64,000 nt of DNA, from positions 1,860,001 to 1,924,000 of the forward strand of contig NZ_CP108006.1 in NCBI RefSeq assembly GCF_036127095.1, in the 5' to 3' direction. Below are positions 1 to 8,404 of the stretch, in pieces (the first letter of the stretch is position 1; each line of letters starts with the position of its first letter). Made by a program: the position numbers and the translations under genes. The notes beneath the pieces were generated by a model. That model saw only the letters and a list, made by a program, of their open reading frames with translations, ran no database searches and was not told the DNA's origin. The DNA comes from Streptomyces sp. NBC_00335. Lineage in GTDB: Bacteria > Actinomycetota > Actinomycetes > Streptomycetales > Streptomycetaceae.

Positions 1-1061
1 TCGGCCGTGTAGACGTTGTCACGGATGACGGTGTCCTTGACGTTCGCCTTGGTCAGCGAGACGACCGGGATCAGCAGGGACGGGACGCCCTTGGTGGTGG
101 GGCTGTCGACCTTCGCGGTGGCGGTGGTCGCGATCGGCTCGCCCTTGGCGAGGGCCACGGCCATCTTCGCGGCGGCCTCGGCCTCGGGGGCGTACGGCTT
201 GTAGACGCTCATGAACTGCTCGCCCGCCACGATCCGCTGCACACCGGCGAGTTCGGCGTCCTGGCCCGTGACCGGGGGCAGGGGGGACACGCCGGCCGCC
301 TTGAGGGCGGTGATGATGCCGCCGGCCATGCCGTCATTGGCGGAGTAGACGCCGATGACCTTGTCCTTGCCGAGCGCCGAGAGCGCGGCCGCCATGTTGG
401 TGTTGGCGTTCTCCGGCTTCCACTCGACGGTGTCGTACTCCTTGCCGACGTTCACCTTGCCGTCGAGGACGGAGTGCGCGCCCTTCTTGAACAGCGCGGC
501 GTTCGGGTCGGTGACGGAGCCGTTCATCATGACGATCTGGCCGGCCTTGGCCTTGTCGCCCAGGGCCTCCAGGAGCGCCTTGCCCTGGACCTTGCCGACC
601 TCTTCGTTGTCGAAGGAGGTGTAGGCGTCGATCGGGCCCTCGGCGAGGCGGTCGTAGGCCACGACCGGGATGCCGGCCTCCTTGGCCTTCTTGACCGAGC
701 CGGCGATGGCCTTGGAGTCCACCGCGTCGATGATCAGGACGTTCACCTTGTTGGTGATCATCGTGTCGACCTGCGAGTTCTGCGTGGTCGCGTCCTGCTT
801 GGCGTTGGCGTAGACGACCTCGCCCTTGCCCGCGGTGAGCTCCTTGACGGCCTTCTCGATGAGCGGCTTGTCGAACTTCTCGTAACGCGCGGTCTGGTTC
901 TCCGGGAGGAGCAGACCGACCTTGATCGCGCCGCCCTTGACCGCTCCGGAGGCGTTGTCCTTCTTGTCCCCGGACTCCTTCGCGCTGCCGCAAGCGGCGA
1001 GCGAGACGGCCATGGTGCCGGCGGCAACGGCGACGGCGACTCTGCGCATACGCGTGTTCAT
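1..1061 (-). CDS. xylF: XylF-like sugar ABC transporter substrate-binding lipoprotein (C-terminus beyond window)
   Basis: Reading from the ATG at 1061 gives an open frame of 353 codons that runs off the window edge. The N-terminus is a lipoprotein signal: basic MNTRMRR, a hydrophobic stretch and a lipobox LAAC with Cys24. The mature part has the periplasmic-binding-protein type 1 fold of D-xylose binding proteins: KVGLLLPENQTARYEKFDKP near residue 40, then VNVLIIDAVD, GIPVVAYDRL and SANDGMAGG, which line the sugar cleft in XylF. It should capture xylose or a related pentose outside the membrane; the permease and ATPase are expected to follow outside the window. The ROK gene lies directly upstream on the same strand and is the probable regulator. 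The family is secure; the sugar is inferred from motifs and synteny. Confidence 0.88.
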   Translation of the reverse strand, partial: MNTRMRRVAVAVAAGTMAVSLAACGSAKESGDKKDNASGAVKGGAIKVGLLLPENQTARYEKFDKPLIEKAVKELTAGKGEVVYANAKQDATTQNSQVDTMITNKVNVLIIDAVDSKAIAGSVKKAKEAGIPVVAYDRLAEGPIDAYTSFDNEEVGKVQGKALLEALGDKAKAGQIVMMNGSVTDPNAALFKKGAHSVLDGKVNVGKEYDTVEWKPENANTNMAAALSALGKDKVIGVYSANDGMAGGIITALKAAGVSPLPPVTGQDAELAGVQRIVAGEQFMSVYKPYAPEAEAAAKMAVALAKGEPIATTATAKVDSPTTKGVPSLLIPVVSLTKANVKDTVIRDNVYTA

Positions 1062-1153
1062 TACTTGAACCTCCCTGACGAGGCCGCAGCACTGCGGCCG
1101 AGGTGGATGTGAGTCAACCCCGGCCGCAAGTTTGTCGTCAAGGAGTGAATGCT

Positions 1154-1182
1154 TAACGAGATGACAACGACGCCATTCGTTA
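1154..1182. promoter_or_regulatory. Inverted repeat, possible ROK operator in front of xylF-like gene
   Basis: TAACGA (1154-1159) and TCGTTA (1177-1182) form an inverted repeat about two helical turns apart. It lies between the ROK stop codon and the xylF-like start, where a sugar-responsive repressor would be expected to act. No protein binding can be shown from sequence alone. Confidence 0.35.
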
Positions 1183-2394
1183 TCTAACTGAAGACAAGAC
1201 GGCGGGAGCTCGCACTCCACTTCCATTTTCCGCCAAAAGTGTCGAATCGCCCATCTCACTCAGTACGAGGGCCAGCGCGCCCAGCACCTCGGCCCGCCCG
1301 CCCAGGGACCCCGTGAGCACCGACAATTGCCGGGCGGCACTGGGGATCGCGTACCTCCCCACGGATTCACGGATGGGGGCCAGGACCAGTTCACCGGCGT
1401 CCGCGAGGGAGCCTCCCAGGACCACCCGGCTCGGGTTCAGGAGATTGCACAGACTGGCCACGCCGCTGCCGATGTGGCGGCCCACGTCGGTGATGACGCG
1501 ACGGCAGCCGGGGTCCCCGTCCCGGGCGAGTTCCACCACCCGTTCCATCGTCAACTCCGGTCCGTGGCTGCTCTGCAGGAGCGGCAGCACGTACCGGGCC
1601 GCGGCGAAGGTCTCCAGGCAGCCGCGGTTGCCGCAGCGGCAGACGGGACCCGATTCGTCGAGCGTGATGTGCCCGATCTCGCCGGCCGTGCCGCCGGGTC
1701 CGCGGTAGATCTGGCCGTTGATGACCAGCCCCGCGCCGACGCCGCTGGCGACCTTGATGTAGGCCAGGTCCTTTACTCCCCGCCCGCTCCCCCAAACGAG
1801 TTCGCCGAGCGCCCCGAGGTTCGCGTCGTTGTCCACGTACACCGGTACGCCCAGGCGCTGCGAGAGCTCGCGGCGCGGGTTGATCCCGGCCCAGCCCGGC
1901 AGGATCGCGGTGGAGCCGAGGGTGCCGGACTCCAGGTCGATGGGGCCCGGTACGCCGAGCCCGACGCCGATGACCTTGTCGCGGCCGATCCCGATGCCCT
2001 CGACCAGCCGTCCCACCAGGGCTTCGGCCCGGTCGAAGCCGTCGACCCAGGAGGCGTCCACGTCCAGCGGCTCGGACTCCTCGGCCAGCACCTGGTGGGC
2101 CAGGTTCCCCACGGCCACCCGCAGGTGGGTGTGGCCGAAGTCCACGCCGATCACGATGCCGGCGTCCCCGCTGAGCGAGACGCTGCGCGCCCGCCTGCCC
2201 CCGGCGGAGGTGTCCGTGACCTCGACGGTCCCGGCCTCCTTGAGTTCCCGGACGATGTTGGAGACCGTGGCCGCCGACAGTCCGGTGCTCCGGGCGATCT
2301 CCGCCTGGGTCAGCGAACCGGCGAGCCGCACCGCCCGTACGACGCGCTCCAGATTGGCGCGATGCAGCGAAGACTGCGATCCGGGAGTCTGCAC
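1180..2394 (-). CDS. rok7B7: ROK-family transcriptional regulator (XylR/Rok7B7 type)
   Basis: The 404-residue protein has an N-terminal winged helix-turn-helix (residues 20-65, SLTQAEIARSTGLSAATVSN) followed by a ROK sugar-kinase-like domain. Visible ROK features are the phosphate-1 loop GVDFGHTHLRVAVG, the ExGH motif (AGEIGHI) and the zinc-binding CRCGNRGCLE. The length is typical of ROK repressors rather than ROK kinases, which lack the HTH. It stands immediately upstream of the xylF-like gene on the same strand, the order known for Rok7B7 (SCO6008) in S. coelicolor, a regulator of xylose transport with wider effects on carbon control and development. The symbol rests on synteny recalled from memory and on family membership. 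It probably acts on the neighbouring sugar transport genes. Confidence 0.85.
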   Translation of the reverse strand: MQTPGSQSSLHRANLERVVRAVRLAGSLTQAEIARSTGLSAATVSNIVRELKEAGTVEVTDTSAGGRRARSVSLSGDAGIVIGVDFGHTHLRVAVGNLAHQVLAEESEPLDVDASWVDGFDRAEALVGRLVEGIGIGRDKVIGVGLGVPGPIDLESGTLGSTAILPGWAGINPRRELSQRLGVPVYVDNDANLGALGELVWGSGRGVKDLAYIKVASGVGAGLVINGQIYRGPGGTAGEIGHITLDESGPVCRCGNRGCLETFAAARYVLPLLQSSHGPELTMERVVELARDGDPGCRRVITDVGRHIGSGVASLCNLLNPSRVVLGGSLADAGELVLAPIRESVGRYAIPSAARQLSVLTGSLGGRAEVLGALALVLSEMGDSTLLAENGSGVRAPAVLSSVR

Positions 2395-2673
2395 GACTCA
2401 TCCACTCCTGCCCATAAGCAACGGCAAGCCGTCGCCCCCCGGCCGGGGTGGTCAGTGGCTGCATGCCCCGACTGACACGAGACCCCGGCGTCTCTCCAAC
2501 TTGTGAACCTTAAGTCGAGCCTTTGCGCCTCACGACGTCAAGAGGCCGCCGCAGTACGAATCGGTCACTACCGGCCATAAGTATGAGAGAACCTCCATCC
2601 TGATCGTGCTACGGTCGCCGTGGCGCTGGTCAACACGGTCTTCACGGCCGGATCGGGCGCCCTCTGTCATGCA

Positions 2674-2728
2674 AGCGCTACGCAAGGAGGTGTTCGGGAT
2701 GAGTCCCGATCGAAGTCCTTGCAGCGCT
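2674..2728 (+). promoter_or_regulatory. Structured leader hairpin sequestering a Shine-Dalgarno and start codon
   Basis: Three nested arms are perfectly complementary: AGCGCT 2674-2679 with 2723-2728, GCAAGGA 2682-2688 with TCCTTGC 2716-2722, and TCGGGA 2694-2699 with TCCCGA 2704-2709, closing on a TGAG loop. The hairpin contains the AAGGAGG ribosome binding site and the ATG of the 13-codon leader ORF, so folding would hide the start of that ORF. It lies about 255 bp upstream of the Mg2+ ATPase start and is probably part of its mRNA leader. It does not match the M-box sequence as I remember it. Confidence 0.6.
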
Positions 2729-2740
2729 CTCTTCGGCTGA
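2699..2740 (+). CDS. Putative 13-residue leader peptide of the mgtA mRNA
   Basis: A perfect AAGGAGG (2684-2690) sits 8 nt before the ATG at 2699, which opens a short frame MSPDRSPCSALFG ending in TGA at 2738-2740. An earlier in-frame ATG exists at 2669-2671 but has no comparable ribosome binding site. The peptide carries Pro-Asp and a second proline. In enterobacteria, short leader peptides rich in Pro and acidic residues couple low Mg2+ to transcription of MgtA. The same logic is an inference here. Translation has not been shown, and chance cannot be excluded for so short a frame, but the ideal ribosome binding site inside a perfect hairpin argues for function. Confidence 0.5.
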   Translation: MSPDRSPCSALFG

Positions 2741-2839
2741 GCTCCCTGAGCGGCCGGTCTCTCTTCGAGTGTGCACGCCCTCGGCCCTTCGCCGCTGCGT
2801 TGCGTTTCTGCATTCATCTTCGTAACCCCTTCCGCACGC

Positions 2840-2857
2840 CCTGACGCTTCCGTCGGG
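2840..2857 (+). promoter_or_regulatory. Short hairpin with CTTC loop in mgtA leader
   Basis: CCTGACG (2840-2846) pairs with CGTCGGG (2851-2857) across a CTTC tetraloop, with one G-T pair. No T-run follows, so it is not a classical terminator; it may be a pausing or Rho-related element of the leader. Confidence 0.35.
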
Positions 2858-2982
2858 CGCGCGTCATCCATGCCCATCGGCGTGCCTCACGGCCTTACGT
2901 GCCGCCTCGCGCCGACCCATGATCACTCCACGTGACCGCGCGGCTTCGTGCTGCCCGGACGCCGTGGAGGGAGGTTTTTGCC

Positions 2983-5703
2983 ATGACCATGCTCACCCCC
3001 CGTACCCCCACGAAGCTCGCACCCCCGGGCCGGGCACGCCGCGAACGCAAGGCGGCCGAGCTGGAGGCCCGTACCCGGGTCGTCGGCGAGCGGCTCGCCG
3101 AGGTCAGCGCCCGCCCGGGCGTCCAGGTCCTGCAGGACGTGGACGCCTCCCGCAACGGCCTCACCCACGCCGAGGCCGCGCTGCGCCTGGAGCGCCACGG
3201 CTCCAACGTCATCGCCCAGGAGCGCGCCCCGCGCTGGTACGTCCAGCTGGCGAAGGCGTACGCCAACCCCTTCATCGCCGTCCTGATCTTCCTCGCCTGC
3301 CTCATCTACTGGCAGGACCCCGAGTCGCCGAGCGTGATCATCCTCTCGGTGATGATCACGATCAGCGGGCTGCTCCGATTCTGGCAGGAGTACCGCTCGG
3401 GCCGCGCGGCCGACGCCCTGAAGCAGCTCGTCACCACCACCTGCGCGGTGCAGCGCCGGGCCGGCAGCGGCTCGGGCCCCACCACCTTCGAGATCCCGAT
3501 GGACCGCGTGGTCCCCGGTGACGTGGTCAAGCTGGCCGCGGGCGACCTGATCCCGGCCGATCTGCGCATGATCACCTCCAAGGACCTGATGGTCAGCCAG
3601 GCCGCGCTGTCCGGCGAGTCCCTGCCGGTCGCCAAGGCCGACACCCGGACGGACGACCTCGGCCAGTTCGAGACCTCCGACCCCGTCGAAGCCGACAACA
3701 TCTGCCTCATGGGCACCTCGGTGACCTCCGGGACCGCCACCGGAGTGGTCGTCGCCACCGGGGCCGGCACCTACTTCGGCTCGATGGCCGGCTCCCTGGT
3801 CGGCGAGCGCCCGGAGACCAACTTCGACACCGGCGTGCGCAAGGTCAGCTTCCTGCTGATCCGCTTCATGCTGGTGATGGTCCCCATCGTCTTCGTCATC
3901 AACGGCGTCACCAAGGGCGACTGGAACCAGGCGCTGCTCTTCGGCATCGCCGTGGCGGTCGGCCTGACCCCCGAGATGCTGCCGATGGTGGTCTCGGCCA
4001 ACCTGGCCCGCGGCGCGGTCGCCATGTCCAAGCGCAAGGTGGTCGTCAAGCGGCTCAACGCGATCCAGAACCTGGGCGCCATGGACGTGCTCTGCACGGA
4101 CAAGACCGGCACCCTCACCGAGGACCGGATCGTCCTGGACCGCTACCTGGACGTGCACGGCTCCCCGGACGACGAGGTCCTGGAGTACGGCTACCTCAAC
4201 TCGCACTTCCAGACCGGCCTGAAGAACCTGATGGACCAGGCGGTGATCGACCGCGTGGGCGAGGCCGAGGAGGTTGTCGTCGACGCACGGTTCTCGATGG
4301 TCGACGAGATCCCCTTCGACTTCGCCCGGCGCCGGATGTCCGTGGTCCTCAACCGCAACAGCATGGTGGGCTCGGCCGGCCGCGCCGAGCACGTCATGAT
4401 CACCAAGGGCGCCGTCGAGGAAGTCCTCGCCCTGTGCACCCACATGACGGACCGTGGCCGGAAGGTCGAGCTGACCGGACAGCTGCGCCACCACGTCACC
4501 CGCATCGCCGAGGACAACAACCGCCAGGGCCTGCGCGTCCTCGCCGTCGCCACCCGCACGATCGGCGCGCCGCGCGACACCTACACGGTCGCGGACGAGA
4601 ACGAGCTGACCCTGGTCGGCTTCCTCGCCTTCCTCGACCCGCCGAAGGCCGATGCGGCCCGGGCCCTGCAGGGCCTGGCCGACAAGGGCATCGCGGTCAA
4701 GGTCGTCACCGGCGACAACGAGCTCGTCGCCGCCCGGGTCTGCGCCGATGTCGGCCTGAGCGTCGGCCACGTCGTCAACGGCAGCGAGATCGACTCCCTC
4801 GACGACCCGCAGCTGCGCGCGCTGGCCGCCCGTACGACGGTCTTCGCCAAGGTAAACCCGGTCCAGAAGGCCCGGATCGTTCGGGCCCTGCAGGCCGACG
4901 GCCACACGGTCGGCTTCCTCGGCGACGGCATCAACGACGCGGCCGCGCTGCGCGACGCCGACGTCGGCATCTCGGTGGACACCGCCGTCGACATCGCCAA
5001 GGAGTCGGCCGACATCATCCTGCTGGAGAAGGACCTGACCGTCCTGGAGCAGGGCGTGATCCAGGGCCGGACCACCTTCGGCAACACGATCAAGTACATC
5101 AAGATGACGGCCAGTTCCAACTTCGGCAACGTCTTCTCGGTGCTGGTGGCGAGCGCCTTCATCCCCTTCCAGCCGATGCTGGCGATCATGCTGCTGGTGC
5201 AGAACCTGGTCTACGACATCGCCCAGCTGGCCACCCCGTGGGACCGGATGGACGAGGAGTACCTGCGCAAGCCCCGGAACTGGGACGCCAAGGGCATCGG
5301 CCGGTTCATGGTCTGCATCGGCCCGATCAGCTCCATCTTCGACATCACGATGTACGTGATCATGTGGAACGTCTTCGCCGCCAACACCGAGGCCCACGCG
5401 GCGCTCTTCCAGTCCGGCTGGTTCATCGAGGGGCTGCTCTCGCAGACCCTGATCGTCCACATGATCCGCACCCGCAAGATCCCCTTCATCCAGTCCCGTG
5501 CCTCCTGGCCGGTGATGGTGATGACGATCCTCGCGGTGCTGACCGGGCTCTTCCTGCCCTTCTCGCCGCTGGCCTCCTCGCTGGGCTTCGTACCCCTGCC
5601 CGCGAGCTACTTCCCGTGGCTGATCGGCGTGCTGCTCGCGTACTGCACGCTCACGCAGCTGCTGAAGACCGTTTACATCCGCAAGTTCGGTACCTGGCTC
5701 TAA
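2983..5703 (+). CDS. mgtA: Magnesium-translocating P-type ATPase, MgtA/MgtB type
   Basis: This 906-residue P3B-type ATPase imports Mg2+ across the cytoplasmic membrane using ATP. Motifs in order are SGES (210-213, actuator), the TPEMLP membrane segment (329-334), the phosphorylation motif with Asp373 in CTDKTGTLT, TGDNE, and the hinge GDGIND near 647. Hydrophobic segments occur in pairs before and after the actuator, with a C-terminal bundle of about six, as in MgtA of similar length. I chose the ATG at 2983 because GGAGGGAGG ends 8 nt upstream; a GTG at 2932 in frame lacks such a site. The MgtC-like gene follows after 33 bp, so the two are probably co-transcribed. Regulation by the long leader upstream is likely. 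Confidence 0.95.
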   Translation: MTMLTPRTPTKLAPPGRARRERKAAELEARTRVVGERLAEVSARPGVQVLQDVDASRNGLTHAEAALRLERHGSNVIAQERAPRWYVQLAKAYANPFIAVLIFLACLIYWQDPESPSVIILSVMITISGLLRFWQEYRSGRAADALKQLVTTTCAVQRRAGSGSGPTTFEIPMDRVVPGDVVKLAAGDLIPADLRMITSKDLMVSQAALSGESLPVAKADTRTDDLGQFETSDPVEADNICLMGTSVTSGTATGVVVATGAGTYFGSMAGSLVGERPETNFDTGVRKVSFLLIRFMLVMVPIVFVINGVTKGDWNQALLFGIAVAVGLTPEMLPMVVSANLARGAVAMSKRKVVVKRLNAIQNLGAMDVLCTDKTGTLTEDRIVLDRYLDVHGSPDDEVLEYGYLNSHFQTGLKNLMDQAVIDRVGEAEEVVVDARFSMVDEIPFDFARRRMSVVLNRNSMVGSAGRAEHVMITKGAVEEVLALCTHMTDRGRKVELTGQLRHHVTRIAEDNNRQGLRVLAVATRTIGAPRDTYTVADENELTLVGFLAFLDPPKADAARALQGLADKGIAVKVVTGDNELVAARVCADVGLSVGHVVNGSEIDSLDDPQLRALAARTTVFAKVNPVQKARIVRALQADGHTVGFLGDGINDAAALRDADVGISVDTAVDIAKESADIILLEKDLTVLEQGVIQGRTTFGNTIKYIKMTASSNFGNVFSVLVASAFIPFQPMLAIMLLVQNLVYDIAQLATPWDRMDEEYLRKPRNWDAKGIGRFMVCIGPISSIFDITMYVIMWNVFAANTEAHAALFQSGWFIEGLLSQTLIVHMIRTRKIPFIQSRASWPVMVMTILAVLTGLFLPFSPLASSLGFVPLPASYFPWLIGVLLAYCTLTQLLKTVYIRKFGTWL

Positions 5704-5736
5704 GAGCCGGCGAGGAAGGAAGAAGGGAGAAGGCCG

Positions 5737-6462
5737 ATGATGCTCACCGAATGGGAGATGGCCGGGCACCTGGTCGCGGCGCTCGGATTCGGGGCGGCCA
5801 TCGGCCTGGAACGGCAGTGGCGGGCCCGGATGGCGGGCCTGCGGACCAACGCCCTGGTGGCGGGCGGGGCGGCGCTGTTCGTACTGCTCTCGCAGTACGG
5901 GTTCATGAGCGAGGTCTCGGAGGTCCAGTACGACGGCTCGCGGGTCGCCGCCCAGATCGTCTCGGGGATCGGCTTCCTGGGCGCCGGCGTGATCATGCGC
6001 GACGGGCTGAGCGTCCGGGGCCTGAACACGGCCGCCACCCTGTGGTGTTCGGCGGCCGTGGGCTGCCTCGCGGGCACCGGGATGTTCGTCCTGGCGGCCT
6101 GCGGCACGGTGGGCGTGGTGGGGGCGAACCTCCTGCTGCGCCCGCTGGGCCGGCGGATGGACCGCGAGCCGGGGGGCGGGGCCGAGGTGGCCACCGACTT
6201 CCACTTCGAGGCCGTGTGCCTGGAGGCGGAGGAGGCCCACATCCGCCACCGGCTGGTCGACGCGCTGGGCCGGCCGGGGTACCAGCTGCGCTCGATCCGC
6301 AGCCAGGACGGCCCGGAGGCCGGCCTGGTGACGGTGTCCGCGCTGCTGACCGCCGAGGGCGAAGGGGGCCGGATGCTGGAGGAAGCGGTGAGCAACCTCT
6401 CGCTGGACCCCTCCGTCTCGGCGGTCAGCTGGTCGGTCGTGCCCGACCCGTCCGCTGCTTGA
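5737..6462 (+). CDS. MgtC/SapB family membrane protein
   Basis: The 241-residue protein begins with an MgtC membrane domain (residues 10-140): a segment with GAAIGLERQWRARMAGLRTN, then GIGFLGAGVIMR and SVRGLNTAATLWCSAAVG, all hallmark MgtC sequences. A soluble C-terminal part (about 150-241) resembles the ACT-like tail of longer MgtC proteins. MgtC proteins are not transporters themselves; in pathogens they support growth in low Mg2+ and affect the F-ATPase. The ribosome binding site GAAGGAAGAAGGGAG lies just upstream of the ATG. Its place 33 bp after mgtA, the arrangement found in many genomes, supports a shared response to low magnesium. Confidence 0.9.
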   Translation: MMLTEWEMAGHLVAALGFGAAIGLERQWRARMAGLRTNALVAGGAALFVLLSQYGFMSEVSEVQYDGSRVAAQIVSGIGFLGAGVIMRDGLSVRGLNTAATLWCSAAVGCLAGTGMFVLAACGTVGVVGANLLLRPLGRRMDREPGGGAEVATDFHFEAVCLEAEEAHIRHRLVDALGRPGYQLRSIRSQDGPEAGLVTVSALLTAEGEGGRMLEEAVSNLSLDPSVSAVSWSVVPDPSAA

Positions 6463-6471
6463 GCGGCCGCG

Positions 6472-7404
6472 CTACTTGATCGTGGCGGAGGTCAGGCCCG
6501 CCTGGATCTGCCGCTGGAAGGACAGGTAGACCACCAGCATCGGGATCATCGCGATGGTCACACCGGCGAACAGCACCGGCAGGTCCGTCTCGTAGCCCAT
6601 CTGGTACTGCAGCTGGATCAGGCCCTGGGTGAGCACGTAGCGCTCGGGGTCCGATCCGGTCTGCGGCTGCATCAGCACGGAGGGGAGGATGTACTGGTTC
6701 CACTGCCCCAGGACATTGAATATCCCCACGCTGATCAGGCCGGGCTTGGCCATCGGCATCATCACCTGGAAGAAGATCCGGGTGTGCGAGGCACCGTCGA
6801 TCACCGCCGCCTCGTGCACGGCCGTCGGCAGCGTCCGGAAGAACGAGTGCATGAAGAAGACGGTGAACGGCATCGAGTACGCCACGTACACCAGGATCAG
6901 ACCCTGGTACGAGTTGAGCATGTCCAGCCGCTTCACCATGAAGAACAGCGGGACGAGCGCCAGGAAGACCGGGAACATGGCCCCGCTGACGAAGAAGTAG
7001 TAGATCGGCCGGTTGCCCCGGAAGGGGTAGCGGGCCAGGACGTACGCGGCCATCGAGCCGAGCAGCATCGTCAGCGGGACCGAGAACACCATCACGATCA
7101 GCGTGTTGGCGAAGTAGTCCCCGATGCCCTTGTCCCAGGCACGCCCGAAGGCGTCGAAATGCCAGTTGGACGGCCAGCTCAGGGCCGAACTGCCGATCTG
7201 CACGTCGGTCTTGAAGGAGCCGAGCACCAGCCAGATCAGCGGCAGGACGATCAGTATCCCCCACACGGCGAGGAAGCCGTGCGAGAAGACGTTGAGCACC
7301 ATGCCGTCGGAACCGCTCTTGTTCTTCCCGCGGGGCTGCCCGGTGGCGGCGGAGCGCTTCTTCTCGGCTGCCGCCTCGCCCGGCGCTTTGACAACTGTGG
7401 TCAT
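6472..7404 (-). CDS. ngcG: Sugar ABC transporter permease, MalG type (NgcG-like)
   Basis: A 310-residue inner-membrane permease with about six transmembrane segments and the EAA loop (AAVIDGASHTRIFFQVMMPMAKP) that docks the ATPase. The N-terminal 35 residues are hydrophilic, Lys/Gly-rich and cytoplasmic. It is the last gene of the operon ngcE-ngcF-ngcG, 12 bp after ngcF. In S. coelicolor the equivalent genes (SCO6005-6007, from memory) belong to the NgcEFG group that imports N-acetylglucosamine and chitobiose. No ATPase gene is present, as usual for Streptomyces CUT1 sugar systems, which share the ATPase MsiK. Family assignment is firm; substrate is inferred from synteny and the binding protein. 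Confidence 0.85.
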   Translation of the reverse strand: MTTVVKAPGEAAAEKKRSAATGQPRGKNKSGSDGMVLNVFSHGFLAVWGILIVLPLIWLVLGSFKTDVQIGSSALSWPSNWHFDAFGRAWDKGIGDYFANTLIVMVFSVPLTMLLGSMAAYVLARYPFRGNRPIYYFFVSGAMFPVFLALVPLFFMVKRLDMLNSYQGLILVYVAYSMPFTVFFMHSFFRTLPTAVHEAAVIDGASHTRIFFQVMMPMAKPGLISVGIFNVLGQWNQYILPSVLMQPQTGSDPERYVLTQGLIQLQYQMGYETDLPVLFAGVTIAMIPMLVVYLSFQRQIQAGLTSATIK

Positions 7405-7416
7405 CGTGGTCTCCCG

Positions 7417-8361
7417 CTAGAACTCGACGTGCTCGCGGCGAGTGGCCCGCAGCGTGATGGCGGAGAGGATCAGGGTGAGGACGAGCATCACGACCCCCAT
7501 GGCGCAGGCGTAGCCCGCATTGCCGAAGTAGAGGAAGTTACGCATCAGCACCGTCGCCATGACCTCGCTGTGGTGGTCCGGTCCGCCGCCGAACTGGCCC
7601 GAGGTCATGGTCGACACGAGGACGAACATGTCCATCGCGGCGATGCCGAGATAGACCGCGGAGGTCTGCACAGAATCCCACAGCAGGGGCAGCGTGACCT
7701 TGAAGAAGGTCTGGGCGCGCCCCGCGCCGTCGAGCAGTGCGGCTTCGTAGATGTCCTTGGGGACCGACTGCATGGCCGCCGAGAACAGGACGAGGTAGAA
7801 ACCGACCCCGTGCCATACGACGACGAGCAGCAGGCACCAGAGGACGAAGTTGGGCTCGTTGAGCCATTCGATGGGGTGGGACGGGTCGACCAGTCCCAGT
7901 GTGGTGAGGAAACCGTTCAGCAGGCCCCCCTCGTCACTGCGGTACACGGCTCCGAAGAGCACCGCGAGGATGGCGAGGGAGAGCACCTGCGGGAAGAAGT
8001 AGATCACCTTGTAGAGGGCTGATCCCGCCACTCCCTGAACTCCGCCGGCTCCGCTGCGCCCTCCGGCGTTCAGCATGAAGGCGAAGAACAGGGAGATCAG
8101 GATGGTGATCGCCGGGACGAACACCAAGAGCAGCAGGTTGTGCAGCAGAGCGCCGCCGAAGACCTCGTCCTTCATCAAGGCCGAGTAGTTGTCCAGCCCG
8201 ACGAAGTCGAAAGTCGGTGACTGACCCGTCCAGTTGGTGAAGGAATAGCCGAACGTCTGAATGTACGGCCAGATGACAAAGGTCAGGTACAGCGCAAGGG
8301 GCAGGATGAGGAAGCCGGCGATGAAGCCGCCCCGCCCCTTGCTGTTTGCTACGTGGCTCAT
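7417..8361 (-). CDS. ngcF: Sugar ABC transporter permease, MalF type (NgcF-like)
   Basis: A 314-residue permease with six predicted transmembrane helices and the EAA loop EAALLDGAGRAQTFFKVTLP around residue 230. It pairs with the MalG-type permease downstream to form the membrane channel of a CUT1 sugar importer. The ATG at 8361 lies 43 bp after the stop of the binding-protein gene, so the three genes probably form one transcript read on the minus strand. The N-terminus SKGRGGFIAGFLILPLALYL marks the first helix. Confidence 0.86.
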   Translation of the reverse strand: MSHVANSKGRGGFIAGFLILPLALYLTFVIWPYIQTFGYSFTNWTGQSPTFDFVGLDNYSALMKDEVFGGALLHNLLLLVFVPAITILISLFFAFMLNAGGRSGAGGVQGVAGSALYKVIYFFPQVLSLAILAVLFGAVYRSDEGGLLNGFLTTLGLVDPSHPIEWLNEPNFVLWCLLLVVVWHGVGFYLVLFSAAMQSVPKDIYEAALLDGAGRAQTFFKVTLPLLWDSVQTSAVYLGIAAMDMFVLVSTMTSGQFGGGPDHHSEVMATVLMRNFLYFGNAGYACAMGVVMLVLTLILSAITLRATRREHVEF

Positions 8362-8404
8362 GGTGTCCGTCCCTGGTGTTTCCGGATGCCCGGTGGACGC
8401 GGTG

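Larger units (their letters stand above)
2395..2982. other. 588-bp intergenic region: divergent promoters and mgtA leader
   Basis: This gap separates the divergent ROK and Mg2+ ATPase genes. Its left part should hold both promoters, although no confident -35/-10 pair was picked out. From about 2670 it changes character and holds a strong hairpin with an embedded leader peptide, then a second small hairpin, ending with the ATPase ribosome binding site GGAGGGAGG at 2966-2974. The length and structure suggest a long regulated 5' untranslated region. Confidence 0.5.

Noticed and set aside
2641..2982. Known M-box (ykoK) Mg2+ riboswitch before mgtA
   Set aside because: The conserved M-box sequence blocks I remember are not present; the structure seen is a simple nested hairpin with a peptide frame.
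2932..2982. Upstream GTG start for the Mg2+ ATPase
   Set aside because: The ATG at 2983 has GGAGGGAGG at the right distance; the extension would place that ribosome binding site inside the gene.
2923..6249. A 1108-codon open frame on the minus strand opposite mgtA and mgtC
   Set aside because: It is a high-GC shadow: His/Asp/Gly/Val-rich, no domain, fully antisense to a textbook P-type ATPase.
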